Source of the DNA: Forficula auricularia
Lineage: Eukaryota > Arthropoda > Insecta > Dermaptera > Forficulidae
Length of the DNA stretch: 64,000 bases
Assembly: GCA_024734495.1 (NCBI GenBank)
Contig: JALMQS010000314.1
Location: 114,553-178,552 of the forward strand
Reading direction: 5' to 3'
Shown here: positions 11,020 to 21,469 of the stretch, piece by piece
Numbering within the stretch: position 1 is the stretch's first letter
How the letters are laid out: every line of letters starts with the position of its first letter
Notes under the pieces: model-generated
What the model was told of the DNA's origin: nothing
The model's database searches: none
What the model saw: only the letters and a program-made list of their open reading frames with translations
Position numbers and translations under genes: made by a program

Positions 11020-11290
11020 TATTGAAAAAGTATGATAATTTGTAATTGTACTTATCTTTTAATTTAATTTCAATTACTTATTTTTTATTCAAAAATTAAT
11101 AACAAATTTATTGAATATGTTATTTTATTGGCTAAATGGGCATCTATGTTCCCGAGGCCAATAAAAGAAAAGAAAAAAAAAGTTATTTTAAGAGTTAATG
11201 GAACAAATTATATGAATATTTGTAAAAATTTTAAAAATAATTTCCCATTTAATAAAGGTTTTATTAGTGGGTCGATTTTATTGAACTGTA
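11020..11290 (+). repeat. Dispersed repeat R6, copy 1
   Basis: Matches 62,637-62,855 over its whole length, sharing ATGATAATTTGTAATTGTA and GAATATGTTA among other blocks. The copy here is interrupted at 11,127-11,181 by a retroposon tail and the other copy is not. Class unknown. Confidence 0.7.
11127..11181 (+). mobile_element. 55-bp retroposon tail (S2 type) inside R6
   Basis: Contains GGGCATCTATGTTCCCGAGG plus an A-rich tail, flanked by an 8-bp duplication GTTATTTT (11,119-11,126 and 11,182-11,189). The uninterrupted sister repeat at 62.74 kb shows the empty site. With 3,074-3,119 it is one of two micro-insertions of the tail of the SINE at 19.66 kb. Confidence 0.85.
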
Positions 11291-11463
11291 GTATATATAT
11301 ATATTTGTTACTTTTTACGAATTAATTATTTTGAGTTCAACACTAAACAAATAATAAAATAATAAGTGTTTGTGGCTCAGAATACAATATCGTCCGTCAG
11401 GAAATAAACATAGTAATAGTAATTATCACTGATTAAGTCTTATGTTCTGTTGCAATTTTTCAC

Positions 11464-11756
11464 TCAATGCACATTATCTAAGTTTGGATAATAGGCGTTT
11501 TCTGGCACATAGCTACCACTACTTCGATGATAAACCTCGTAGGGATGATGGTGGAGGGTTACTGGTTGAGAATGATGACCTTTGAAACTTTGTAGCATGG
11601 TCATCAACAGGGCGAGTTTGCTTAGGAAAAGGGCCTTGCCGCCGATTAAAGCGAGAAACTGGAAACCCATTGGCACAACGAAAGCACCCATCCCAAGCAG
11701 ACTGGTAACCATGAACGAGGAGAACAAATGCTGGCGACGACGTCTGCGACTGCGAC
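11464..11756 (-). CDS. Osiris family protein, exon 3 (C-terminal)
   Basis: Last exon of the Osiris gene whose first two exons lie at 42,694-42,399 and 35,537-35,389. It codes for residues 150-245 and ends in a stop at 11,464. The acceptor is a clear TTAACTTGCTGCAG just before 11,756, and the two leading bases GT complete the codon left open by exon 2. The sequence starts with an RSRRRR stretch. A long hydrophobic stretch follows (about residues 162-206), with GAFVVPMGFQFLALIGGKAL and FLSKLALLMTML, the conserved membrane-associated part of DUF1676/Osiris proteins. The tail is rich in His and Tyr. Osiris proteins act in epithelial secretion, for example cuticle pore formation, at endosomes or membranes. 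The typical terminal AQxLAY motif is not seen. Confidence 0.92.
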
Positions 11757-12011
11757 CTGCAGCAAGTTAAACATTCAATTTATTGTAGGGTAGTAGATAT
11801 ACATACGGTAATTAACTAGAGAACAAAGACGCTGATTTTAATTCGATTTCTATAGAGAAGAGAAAATGTTTAGATTATTATTTTTCCATCAATGAGAGCC
11901 TTTTTTCCTGAGAGCAGTGCTTCAAATTAGCCACGAGAGGCAGCACTTGTGGTATGGACAAACATTATTTATTCTCTATTAGTCCAGGGAAATTACGTGA
12001 AAACTGGCATA

Positions 12012-12870
12012 AACAGGAAATAATTTACCGGTAAAGATTTTATTGCTGGAATACATTTATTGGTACTCTAATATTACTACCCTAAGTTTTCCCCCAAATC
12101 TGTGTAGTGGAAATTTTTCTACGCGCCTCAAAATGAGAAAATTTCGGAGTTTTTTCAGTTTTTCTTGAATAACTCTAAAACGGTTTATCAAATCAAAAAG
12201 ATATCTATTAGATAAATTAAAGCTCTTTAAATTACGCGTAAAATGATAACAATTTATCTGTTTAGGTTAATAGAACCGGTACTAGCGCCTGTCAAAAAAC
12301 AGCACCCGGGATCACTTTTCAATATCCCTAAAACTCGTACTTTTTTCGATTTTTCCCCGTTTTGACCATGAAGGAGCAAGTTTTCGACAAAGGCCACTCT
12401 ATACATTTTATAAATTAGATTAAATATGCTACTAATTTAAACAAAGCTTCATCTTAATTGGATAATGGTAACCCGAACCGCAATGAGGTTGAATTTTGCA
12501 GTTTTTTTGCAAAAAATCACAGTTTTTCCTTCATAAAATGAAAACCACTCATCCTATAAACTTGATTCTTATCTCATTATCTAGGAAATTTTGTTGACTT
12601 GAACGTTTACTTGAACTACTTTTTTTGTTAAAATTCTTAGATTTATAGATATCCAGCATTTTCTATAATAATATAGATATCTTTTTGATTTGATAAGCCA
12701 TTTTAGAATTATTCAAGAAAAACTGAAAAAACTCTGAAATTTTCTCATTTTGAGGAGCGTAGAAAGATTTCGCACAACTCAGATTTGGGGAAAACTTAGG
12801 GTAGTAATATTGGAGTACCAATAAAGGTATTCCAGCAATAAAATTATTTAGGAATTATTTCCTGTTAAAA
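12012..12870. mobile_element. Large inverted-repeat element in Osiris intron 2
   Basis: 12,012-12,230 and 12,650-12,870 are inverted copies, starting around ACAGGAAATAATTT and including CTCTAATATTACTACCCTAAG and TTTGATTTGATAAGCC-like blocks. The loop side (12,480-12,660) is homologous, inverted, to 54,955-55,110 and 55,636-55,790. No ORF. Its ends lack an obvious duplication, so the class is open. Confidence 0.65.
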
Positions 12871-13046
12871 TCGTAAATTGCCTGGATTTATTGCCGTGTT
12901 ATTTTAGTGGTATAACTTGATTATATATAAAATTACCATATTAAACAAATAAAAAATGTTAAATAACCACAATGCCAACAAAACATTGTAGTTTTGCTAA
13001 TCTCACTTTATTTCTTAAAATAAAATAAAAAGACTACGTACAATAT

Positions 13047-13178
13047 ATTGATGCGTACAAAGCTTACTTGATGTATTGTTAATCGTTTTATTGTTTGTAT
13101 TTATATTTATATGTTGATGTTGTTGTTAAATAAATGTTTTAAATGAGATTACGAGTTCTTAATTAATATGATCGTAAT
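13047..13178 (+). repeat. 5' LTR of gag-only element
   Basis: Begins ATTGATGCGTAC and ends GATCGTAAT. It contains AAATAAATG near its end, a possible polyadenylation signal. The termini ATT...AAT are an inverted triplet and not the usual TG...CA. Confidence 0.88.
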
Positions 13179-13180
13179 AT

Positions 13181-13192
13181 TGGCGCCCGAAC
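13181..13192 (+). promoter_or_regulatory. Primer-binding site
   Basis: TGGCGCCCGAAC directly downstream of the 5' LTR is the classical primer-binding site complementary to the 3' end of a lysine tRNA, used to start minus-strand DNA synthesis. The match to the insect tRNA could not be tested here. Confidence 0.75.
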
Positions 13193-13201
13193 AATGTGAA
13201 A

Positions 13202-14163
13202 ATGATAAGAAAACCTAGTAGACCACTAGCGAAGAGGAATAAGAAAAATGATTTTGCGAATATGGAAATAACGAGGGGGGAGATATCGAAGATCAAGGAT
13301 CATATAAAAAAAGGTGAGCATAGAGTAATGGATTTGGGAGAGGAGGTGAATAAATTAAAAAATGAATTCGAAAAATAATAAAAAAATTAAAAGATGATTT
13401 GGAAGAGGAAAAAAACAAGAGGATAGAGTTGGAAGAAATAATAAAAAGGAAGGAAAATTCGGAAAAGGGAAGTGATTTCGAGATTAATAGGAATATTCAA
13501 TTAGCAGACGTGGGAAAATTCCTTCCGGTGTTTAGAGCTCTCCCAGAGGAAGATCCGAAGTTATTTTTAAAAAAGGTCGAGAATACTCTATTAAAATATA
13601 AAGTACCGGAAGATGTTTGGCTCATGGTGGTTTCGGATCAGTTGTTAGATAAGGCCAAGACATGGTGGCGGGTGGTCAATCAATTTCCAGCGTTGGATTG
13701 GAAAGATTTTAAAATGAAATTTCTCCGAGAATACGATAGTTTAATCGTAGTCTCAAAGTTAAAGGTTATGTTTTATGAGGAGAAACAGAGAAAAGACGAA
13801 CCTATAAGGTTATTTATTGAGAATAAGACGGCTTTATATAAGAGAGTTTTTCCGGACGAAGATGCTGGTTCAATCCTTCAAGTTTTAGTGGAGATGATTA
13901 CTCCACGTGTTAGATCGTCCATTAGGGGAATGAAATTCACTGATATTGAAGGGTTTATGCAGACGGTAGAAGAAATAGAAAGGGATTTAAAGGATATGGA
14001 TAAAGAAGAGAAGACAAGTCCCACTCAGGATAGAAGTTGCATTCAGGATAGACGTTTTTGTGGATTCTGTAGGCGGGAAGGACATGGGGAAGACACTTGC
14101 TTCAAGAAGGGAAACGAGTGGAGGGGCAAGGAAAAAGGGAGTTCCTTGTCCAAAAAGCAGTAG
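13202..14163 (+). CDS. Retrotransposon Gag with zinc knuckle (one frameshift)
   Basis: A lysine- and glutamate-rich coiled-coil start (13,202-13,378) runs into a stop. The same coiled coil continues from about 13,380 in the neighbouring frame and stays open to 14,163, so a 1-base indel in an A-rich tract near 13,370-13,385 splits the gene. The central part (FLPVFRALPEEDPKLFLKKV, KTWWRVV, DWKDFKMKFLREY) is a Ty3/gypsy-type capsid domain (retrotrans_gag). The end carries a zinc knuckle CGFCRREGHGEDTC with CX2CX4HX4C spacing. Gag would coat element RNA into particles. Homology is clear, but the break makes present function doubtful. Confidence 0.85.
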
Positions 14164-14540
14164 GATTCCCTAAGAAAGTAGGAATAGAAAGTGAGATCGG
14201 TAGTCATATTATTTGTTGTGTGAATAAATTTTCGGAAATCATTAGTCCATCAATGGAATTACAAATAGAGGAAAGTAGAAGGGCATTAACTAATGAAGAT
14301 GATTTAATTCCGTACTGGTTGAAGGAAGTCAAGGAGGATGAGTTGAATATAATGGAAGAGGAGAAACTAGATGCTGGTCAGATGAAATTAAATCAAAATA
14401 AGGAAGAGTTACTTCATCAAATAAAATTATATTTAGAAAAATCGATGGATGGAGCAAAAATTATTGAAAATAGTCAAGAAAGGGGAAGGTTAGTTAAATA
14501 TCATTCGAGTTATTTTAAACCTAGGAAGAAAGAAGAATGA
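14097..14540 (+). CDS. Second ORF overlapping gag in -1 frame
   Basis: 147 codons, overlapping the gag end by 67 bp in the -1 frame, the arrangement typical of gag-pol frameshifting. No protease, RT or integrase motif is present. The end (RLVKYHSSYFKPRKKEE) could be the C-terminal remnant of a Pol protein joined to gag by a large internal deletion. Only the layout, not the homology, supports this. Confidence 0.5.
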   Translation: MLQEGKRVEGQGKREFLVQKAVGFPKKVGIESEIGSHIICCVNKFSEIISPSMELQIEESRRALTNEDDLIPYWLKEVKEDELNIMEEEKLDAGQMKLNQNKEELLHQIKLYLEKSMDGAKIIENSQERGRLVKYHSSYFKPRKKEE

Positions 14541-14579
14541 TCCTGTGGGAAGCTGCGTCCGTGTTCTAAGGAGGGGAGA

Positions 14580-14711
14580 ATTGATGCGTACAAAGCTTAC
14601 TTGATGTATTGTTAATCGTTTTATTGTTTGTATTTATATTTATATGTTGATGTTGTTGTTAAATAAATGTTTTAAATGAGATTACGAGTTCTTAATTAAT
14701 ATGATCGTAAT
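14580..14711 (+). repeat. 3' LTR of gag-only element
   Basis: Same 132-bp sequence as 13,047-13,178, preceded by the polypurine tract and followed by the duplication AATAT. Confidence 0.88.
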
Positions 14712-14827
14712 AATATGATGGATTTAACTTTAAATAAAATTCATTAATGTACACGCAAAAATGAAGAATATCAAAAAGAGAAACTGTTAAGTAAAAAAAA
14801 TAGATTAGAAAAATGAAAAAAATTTTT

Positions 14828-15529
14828 AAGAAAAAAATAAAACCGACTTCAAAAAAATTAAATGCAACAAATAAAATACACTAAAAGGTATAAAATAATT
14901 ATTATCTTATTTAGTTACAAATAAACTACAAAATATTAACATGACATTACTTTTTTAAGTCGGTGCCAAACATATACCTTTTATGAATCGCACTCGACGG
15001 ATCTTAATACGATTGGTGGGTACGCTCGTTTATAGGTATAGTTTGTTTGGCACCGACTTCAAAAAGTAATTTCATGTTAATATTTCGTAGTTTAGTTGTA
15101 ACTAAATAAGATAATAATTATTTTATACCTTTTAGTGTATTTTATTTGTTGGATTTAATTTTTTTGAAGTCGGTTTTATTTTTTTCTTAAAAATTTTTAT
15201 TTTTCTCTTTTTAGTGATGTTATTAATAGTGATCCTATTATCAGAACTTGACCAAATTAATATTGCACCATCCCTAAGATACCCCCTTTCCAATAAAAAA
15301 AGAATCATCGATTCATAAACAAAGAAGTTAGTCCTGAACAAACCTAACAAAAAAGGTCTAATACCTCTGAAAAAAATGGGACCAATCGGAAGGTAGACTG
15401 GACCCAATGCAAAAAAAATTTTCACAATTGGCGGAGATATGAGGTAACATAGGCACACAAAAAATATAAAAAAAAAAAAATTCAGTCGAATAGAGAACCT
15501 CCTCCTTTTTTTGAAGTCGGTTAAAAATA
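14828..15529 (+). mobile_element. Foldback element family AAGTCGG, copy 2
   Basis: 14,828-15,190 is a palindrome with both arms carrying CCGACTTCAAAAAAATTAAA and a second inner pair AAGTCGGTGCCAAAC. A 340-bp tail runs to GAAGTCGGTTAAAAA at 15,529. Layout equals the copy at 6,309. Frames on the minus strand are fortuitous. Confidence 0.8.
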
Positions 15530-15861
15530 GAGAAAAAGACAAAAATCTTAATTACTAACAGATCTAAACGCAGGCCTCACCAAACAGATGTAAAAGACTG
15601 CCAATAGTAAGTGTGACCAATGAGGCTCTTCGACCTGGTTTGAATAGAATAGAGAAAAGAAGATTAGACAAATTTTGAGTATAATGTTTATATATTTAAA
15701 ATGTTTAAGAAAGAAAGTAAGAAACAGAGGAGAAAGGGAAGATTGCAAGCTAATTATCAACAGAATATTAATAATAATTAGTGAGCAGATGTTTAGGCTC
15801 TTATTTTATAATAAATAGTCCCTTAAAATCGCTTAAATAGTTCTTGAAAATAATAATCAAA

Positions 15862-15905
15862 AAATTAAAATAAACTGCATCGGATCGTTGCTAGATTTCA
15901 TAGCC
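15862..15905 (-). mobile_element. HINE 3'-end fragment
   Basis: AAATAAACTGCATCGGATCG and the following bases match the hairpin end of the Helentron-type elements at 43.68 and 52.87 kb, with the stem slightly decayed. Only about 45 bp remain. Confidence 0.6.
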
Positions 15906-16059
15906 AAATACTAATATGTTTATTTCTTTGTTATTAATCAGATAAAAAAATTGGTCTTTTTGTAAAGTACTTGCTGCTTACTGTAGAGCAGTGTCTTCAA
16001 ACTTTGTGACTCAGGAATTCTTAGAACTATAAGGTTTTTCAAGGAATCCGACAAGCTTC

Positions 16060-16545
16060 ATCCATCTTCTTGTAGGTTTACATTCATTTGTAGGATCTGG
16101 CATTGATTTGTGGAACAGTCTGTCTATTAGTACTTCGGATTATAGTCCTCTGTCGCCTATGATTAAATCAATTATAAATTTTCTCAAGTCCTAAATTCCT
16201 AAAGTTGTACAAAATTTTATTTAGTTCTCACAAGCAGAGATTAGCTGAGGTAGAGAGATGTCATACCATCCTTGTTAAGGTTTTGGCCAGGTTTCCTTAA
16301 CAACTCATGGGAAATGCAAGGGTGGCTAATGCGTTGTTTGCTCCTTTAACGGAATTTTTAAATTACTTTTTGTCTTTTGATGGAAATCTATTTTATTTGT
16401 TAATGAGCATAGATTTCTATTATTTTTTTTGTACTTGTTTATTATTTGTTAATTTGTTGTAATTGTATTTCTATTAAACCTAGCCACCGAAAACTTGTGC
16501 CTCTAAGCGGGCCGAGGAATACATTTAAAATTTATTTATTTATTT
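16060..16545 (+). mobile_element. 3' end of a LINE with (TTTA)n tail
   Basis: The frame 16,084-16,194 ends a reverse-transcriptase polyprotein with the C-terminal LINE motif IDLWNSLSISTSDYSPLSP before a stop. About 330 bp of 3' UTR follow and end in a (TTTA)4 microsatellite at about 16,528-16,545. Everything upstream is missing, so it is a 5'-truncated copy. The clade cannot be told from so little. Confidence 0.65.
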
Positions 16546-17065
16546 ATTCTTTAATGGCAAAATAAAGTACTTCTCTATTAAATTAATTTAGAGATTATCT
16601 CGTATTATATACATGCAACGAGAAATAAAGTTTATGCCCTTGTCTATTTTCATTTATTTATTTTTCTTTTCTATATATTTCCTTTGTGGTTGTTTTTTAT
16701 TAATGGGATATTTACGTTTCTCCCAAGTTGGAAATGTTCTTTCGACAACTAACTGCTGCTGGAGGCGATTTTTATTGCTATATGGGTTGGAAGAAATTTC
16801 GGGACAAGATCTCATCTTTTCCATTATTCCCATTCAGTGATTTTTTTTTCTTTGTTCAAGATATTCAGTTTATAAAATATAAAAAGAAAACCAAACTCTG
16901 AAAATACTTGCATTGGCATAACGAATTCATGTTGCACACCCACAGAAAAAATATATAAATAGAAATTTTAGAGGTTGTTCTCTGCTTGATGCAAATGTGA
17001 ATATTTCTTATCTTATTATATTAAACGAGCAATTCTTGTATATATACCTATAGAATCGGTTTCTC

Positions 17066-17329
17066 GAAAACAGCTGGATACTAATCAAACAAACGCATTC
17101 GCCAATTCATATATCCCTATGACATCTAGAGACTGGAACTCTCTTCCCCCGACCGTCTTTCCATCAAATTATAACCTTCAATCTTTCAAGACCAGCATCC
17201 ACAGATACCTTCGACTCCTACCCAATCCCTAAATCTCTTCTTATCTTCACGATACAAGAGACCATCAAGGACTTCATAGGTAGTACCTTCTTGGTGCAAC
17301 TTCTTCTTGTATCAATATCATTATAAAAA
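17066..17329 (+). mobile_element. LINE-L1x 3' end (5'-truncated), copy 1
   Basis: Codes for the last residues of a LINE protein (SRDWNSLPPTVFPSNYNLQS, stop at 17,230-17,232). Then come 97 bp of 3' UTR ending ATCAATATCATTATAAAAAAA. It interrupts repeat R1 between GAAAACAGCT and AGCTCTAACG, giving a short AGCT duplication; the uninterrupted site is at about 2,355. The second copy is at 47,637-47,862. Its 3' UTR is shared with SINE S3. Confidence 0.8.
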
Positions 17330-17344
17330 AAGCTCTAACGATTT

Positions 17345-17455
17345 TTCTAGGTGGGTTTCACAAATAAATTTTATTATTTGTGAAACCCACCTAGAAAAAT
17401 ATATTTTTACTTATTATCTATTAAAATGTTTCACCTAGAACCGACACCAAATTCT
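17345..17455. repeat. Penelope X-type terminal remnant with hairpin
   Basis: CTAGGTGGGTTTCACAAAT and its inverse form a perfect hairpin (17,350-17,398), followed by ATTAAAATGTTTCACCTAG. Both blocks occur at the outer ends of the Penelope-like elements at 33.85 and 37.10 kb. Confidence 0.6.
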
Positions 17456-18370
17456 TTAAAGATTATCTAACGATTTTGTTTAAAATTGGTGTAATTATCA
17501 AGTCTCATGAGTTATTTGTCGTGTATAAATTTTAATCAGATTGAAATAAAAGAAGGGGGTGTAAATTAGGAGTGTCGTAAAAAAAAATTTTTAATCGTTC
17601 ATATCTCGTCTTCGGTAAGTTGCAGAGCCTTGAAATTTGAAACTTAAGCTATCTAGAGGCTACAAGAAGTACCACAAGATTTTGGTGTCTTGAGACTTGA
17701 TAAATACTCTAGTTTTTAAAAAAATCGTTGGAGCAGTTTTTGAGCAAATAAAAAAAAAAAAATCTTTCATGTAAATGTCCACTTCCGGTCTTCCGATTTC
17801 AATTGACTGATTTATTGTGCCACGCAGAGGGGGCAGCCCTTTACAAAAAGAAAACAGATTTTTTGCTTGATGTACTCCTTCTAGGCTATATCAAGCTTAA
17901 GTTTCGAATTTCGTATCTCTGAAACTTATGGTTGCGAAACGCAGGGGGGTACATTCTTACGTACGTAAACATCAACTTCCAGTTTTTCTATTTTAGCCAA
18001 AATCTTGTTATACTTCTTGTAGCCTCTAGATAGCTTAAGTTTCAAATTTTAAGGCTCTGCATTTCCGAATACGAGATATGAACGATTAAAATATTTATTT
18101 TACGACACTCCTAATATACAACCCCACCCTTATTCAATCGGATTAAAAATTTTACACAACTATTAACTCATGACACTTGATAAATACACTAATTTTTCAA
18201 AATATCGTTAGAGCAGTTTTTGAGAAAATCAAAAAAACGAAATAAAGGAAAGGGGTGTAAATTAGTAGTGTGGCGATGAAGTCAAATAAATGAAAATGTG
18301 AAAGTAAAAATCGACCTTTTTATCAGAATTTTTTAAATGAACCAAAAAGTTACCGAGCATCGCTTCATAT
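17456..18370. repeat. Dispersed repeat R4, long copy
   Basis: Two inverted halves share AACTTAAGCTATCTAGAGG and TAGGAGTGTCG, so the stretch is partly palindromic. The right end reads AAAGTTACCGAGCATCGCT, half of the hairpin intact at 46,549-46,566. Related pieces are at about 40,790-41,145, 41,240-41,425 and 46,545-46,815. No ORF. Confidence 0.6.
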
Positions 18371-18403
18371 AATATAGCGAATATAAATATGTATATAATA
18401 AAA

Positions 18404-18457
18404 TTTATTTGTTTGAGACTATAGTTACGAAGATTTTACTTTCATCATCAATTTTCT
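18404..18457 (-). ncRNA. Decayed hammerhead motif (Y type)
   Basis: On the minus strand reads TTGATGA, a weak helix II and GTAAC-TATA-GTC. It is homologous to the intact motif at 29,033-29,080, but the CTGATGA and GAAAC boxes each carry a change. A remnant only. Confidence 0.5.
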
Positions 18458-18459
18458 AT

Positions 18460-19652
18460 TTAGAAATATTTTATCTGGTATTTCTAATGGGTTCAATTAC
18501 CCGATTGGATATAAATGAATTGGTTATAGCAAGACTAGTCAAATAACAATTGATCGTTTGTCCTACGCGTTCAGATATTTTAAATATATGTAAGTATATT
18601 AAAAAAATAATAATAATAATAATAATCTAAAGATTGTTTTAATAACTAATTTTTTAAAGCTTTAGTTTTTAGATCTTGAATTTTTGGAGTAATTTTTTTA
18701 CATATATATATTTTTGTAAATATATATAGTTTAAAAGAATTTTATTTCGAAGATTTCCAAACACCATCTTTCCTTATGCATGGAATAATTTTTTGATTAA
18801 AATTTCTGAAGGATCTACCTTCTTAGTATAATATTTAGTTCCTTCAGTTCTTTGATCAGATTCACCCCTTTTTTGTATTAGTAGTCTTTTTTTATATTTT
18901 TAGGAAACCATCATTTTCATTACAAATACACTATATTGAATTAATAATATACCATATCATATATATTCGAGTTCTTTTTTGGCACTTATATCCTTAAAAA
19001 GCATATTTTTGTCAATACCGGTAATGATACTCGTATTAACAAAATTGTCTGTATTAATACCGTTATTGGAAATTCGATATTTTAACGTCCCTAGTTACTT
19101 CATCAATTTGACCGAGAAGAGATTGTTGATGAATCGAGGTTTTCCGAATTATTGATTTTTCATATAAATACATGCTATTATAGTATCAATAAATTAGGGA
19201 TAGAGCGGAGACGTTCTTGGATATACCAGCTAGTCTAGTCAGTAAGATCCTTCCTACTTAGATCACCTATAAGTCTGAGAGCTCGTTTTCAAATACTAGA
19301 ATGCTTGAAATATCATCCTTGTACTTATGGTGAAGGAAGTTGCGTAGACGTATAATTGTTCTGAATTTAGTCAATTATTATTTGAACATGTCTATAAATA
19401 CATGGATTTCTTCTCTTCTGTTATTAGAGAATTGATTTTAGAGGGCGAGAGGAAGTATTATTCTTACACTACGAGTTTCTTTCGAAATGAGTGTTTATTT
19501 TATAAAGAATTAACGAAGACGAAAATCAATCAATCATCATTTGTAATTTGAGCCGTCTTAAATCAACAACCAACATGATTAGTGAAATCGATTTTTTTAA
19601 CGAAAATACAAAATACTGGTTCTAATAATGAATTTATTCTTTCTTCATTGTT
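18460..19652. other. AT-rich spacer, nothing recognised
   Basis: Contains an (AAT)n run near 18,608-18,628. No gene or element boundary supported. Confidence 0.5.
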
Positions 19653-19662
19653 AAATCCATTG

Positions 19663-19868
19663 CAGGGACTCGGGTTGTCCGAGCTGGCTAAGGCGATGGG
19701 CCTGCTTCATCATCGTTGATGACGATGTTCAATCGGGTGACCCGGGTTCGAGCCTGGGTAGCATATAAAATTTCGACCTGCTAAAATTCGGCTCCATCGA
19801 TAACCCTACTAACATTTTACTTATATGCTGTCTATATGGGCTTTGTTCCCGGAGCAATGAATAAAAAA
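19663..19868 (+). mobile_element. Full-length tRNA-derived SINE, family S2
   Basis: 206 bp. The head has an A box (GTCCGAGCTGGCTAAGGCG) like class II Ser/Leu tRNAs and a B box (GGGTTCGAGCC). The tail carries GGGCTTTGTTCCCGGAGC and an A-rich end. A 10-bp duplication AAATCCATTG flanks it (19,653-19,662 and 19,869-19,878). The tail matches the two micro-insertions at 3,074 and 11,127. It would be transcribed by RNA polymerase III and mobilised by a LINE sharing the tail, which is not in this window. Confidence 0.9.
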
Positions 19869-19878
19869 AAATCCATTG

Positions 19879-20525
19879 TACCTCCATATGAAGCTGAAGA
19901 TAAAGAAATGATCTTAGTAATATCCAGTAAAATTGCTAATTTCTAACTTTTCTTGAAAACTAAAATCCTCTTTTGAAATCTAGCAATATCTTCTAATAGA
20001 TCTCCCCGAGGACAATATTTTTGTTGTTCATCATACTTTTTGTTTAACATTTTACGAGTGCCTCGAACGCCTAGAAGGCAGACGAAACCTGAATGCCAGA
20101 AGGCCTAGTATTGAATTTTAGCAAAAAAAAAAATATTTACTCATAGTGCTTAAATGTGTCGGAAAAAAGTGGAGAGAAATCATTTGATATATTTTTCTGT
20201 CTTTCACTGTGTCTATCTGGATTCCGATACCCACGATAATCCAAGATCGGAAAGTAATACTATAGAAAGTTGGTTCTATTACAAAAATGTTTTTATTTTC
20301 GATTCGGAGAATTGATTAGATTTTGGACTCTAGCTTAGCGGTACAAAAATGCAAAAGAGGAAATTTATTTTTTCATTGATTTTATTGATAGTCATTTTTT
20401 TGTCATTAATATAGGTGAACCTAGTCTTGAAAAAGTTTGCTCTTTTTTCTCCATTTTATTTTTCAAAATATCGTGAAAATCATGCTAAAATTCTTTATCC
20501 ATCAAAATTTTGCATCATTGTTAAC
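19879..20525. other. AT-rich spacer, nothing recognised
   Basis: No supported feature. Confidence 0.5.
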
Positions 20526-20533
20526 ATGCTAAC

Positions 20534-20676
20534 CGAGGGGTGAACCGCGATTGGAATTGTGTGGAATTATTTTGGAATTCATTAGATAATGCCCTTTCAT
20601 CTACTGTCTTCTATTTGGAAATGAAAGTGTAAGTGGAAGTAAGTGTACACGATATTAGGTCACGGTTCACCCCTCG
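20534..20676. mobile_element. MITE family CGAGGGG, copy 1
   Basis: Ends CGAGGGGTGAACCGCGA and its near inverse, with a perfect 8-bp duplication ATGCTAAC (20,526-20,533 and 20,677-20,684). 143 bp, no ORF. Five copies in this window have 8-bp duplications, which points to the hAT or P superfamily. Confidence 0.9.
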
Positions 20677-20689
20677 ATGCTAACCATAA

Positions 20690-21028
20690 AGCGACCCCTA
20701 CACGATCATTCTGACTGTCCGTCTTGACTAGGATTGATATTCCGATTGAGCGTGTAGGGGTAGGACTGATGGACTGATGAACGAGATTGAAAGATTTCCA
20801 GAAATTATGTAAAAATGAGGGGAGATTGACAGTCTGAATGAAGCGTGTAATGGTACCGTCATTCTTTTCATTAGTATTCCCGGTTTGTCACTGTAGAATG
20901 AGCCAAAAAAACTTCAATCTGACTGTCAGTCGGAATGATCGTGTAGGGTTCTGCATGATTAAAGTAACGAATGACAGTCTGATTGATACAATCTGACCTT
21001 CAGTCAGAATGATCGTGTAGGGGCCGCT
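20690..21028. mobile_element. PIF/Harbinger-like MITE, 339 bp
   Basis: Terminal repeats of about 28 bp begin AGCGACCCCTACACGATCAT on the left and the inverse of AGCGGCCCCTACACGATCAT on the right. The flanking duplication is TAA (20,687-20,689 and 21,029-21,031). The 3-bp TAA/TTA duplication fits PIF/Harbinger. Shorter internal copies of the end motif (near 20,745, 20,850 and 20,935) suggest internal duplication. It sits 5 bp from the preceding MITE's duplication. Confidence 0.8.
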
Positions 21029-21469
21029 TAAGAGTTACATCAAAATAATTTATCAATATAAAAACTATATTTAAGAATTTATTTATTTTTTGTTTGTCTA
21101 TATCTATCATGAATAAAAAATTAGGGATAATGTGAAGAAAAATTAGTATCATGATTATAATATTTTCTCTGTCTGTTTTAGCCTACGTCCCACCGGGTAA
21201 TAACTTGGTGATGCAGGTGTGGTCACTTATAAAAAAACTTCATATCGTTAAGAGTTTCCCTGTGAAATCAATAGCAATTAAATTTAGTTTAGAAGTAATT
21301 AATACCACTATCGGAAATAACTTTATAATAATCACGAACGTCAAGTCAAATAGCCTGAGTTCTATACAGAAACTAGATACTTCTAATCTTTTGATGAGAG
21401 ATATTCATAATGAATATATATAACCTTAAGATGGTCCTTACTTTGGTCCTTAAAATTTAACGAACAAAC

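Larger units (their letters stand above)
13047..14711 (+). mobile_element. Gag-only LTR retrotransposon (non-autonomous)
   Basis: Two 132-bp LTRs (13,047-13,178 and 14,580-14,711) match throughout by eye and enclose 1.4 kb. A 5-bp duplication AATAT flanks the whole (13,042-13,046 and 14,712-14,716). A primer-binding site lies 2 bp after the left LTR and a purine tract (AAGGAGGGGAGA) abuts the right LTR. Inside are a gag frame and a short overlapping frame, but no protease, reverse transcriptase or integrase domain, so it must depend on a partner. LTR identity implies recent insertion. It lies in Osiris intron 2. Confidence 0.9.

Noticed and set aside
15132..15760. Minus-strand frames of 136 and 70 codons
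   Set aside because: The first is the tail of a foldback element whose other copies do not keep the frame. The second is AT-rich with no similarity.
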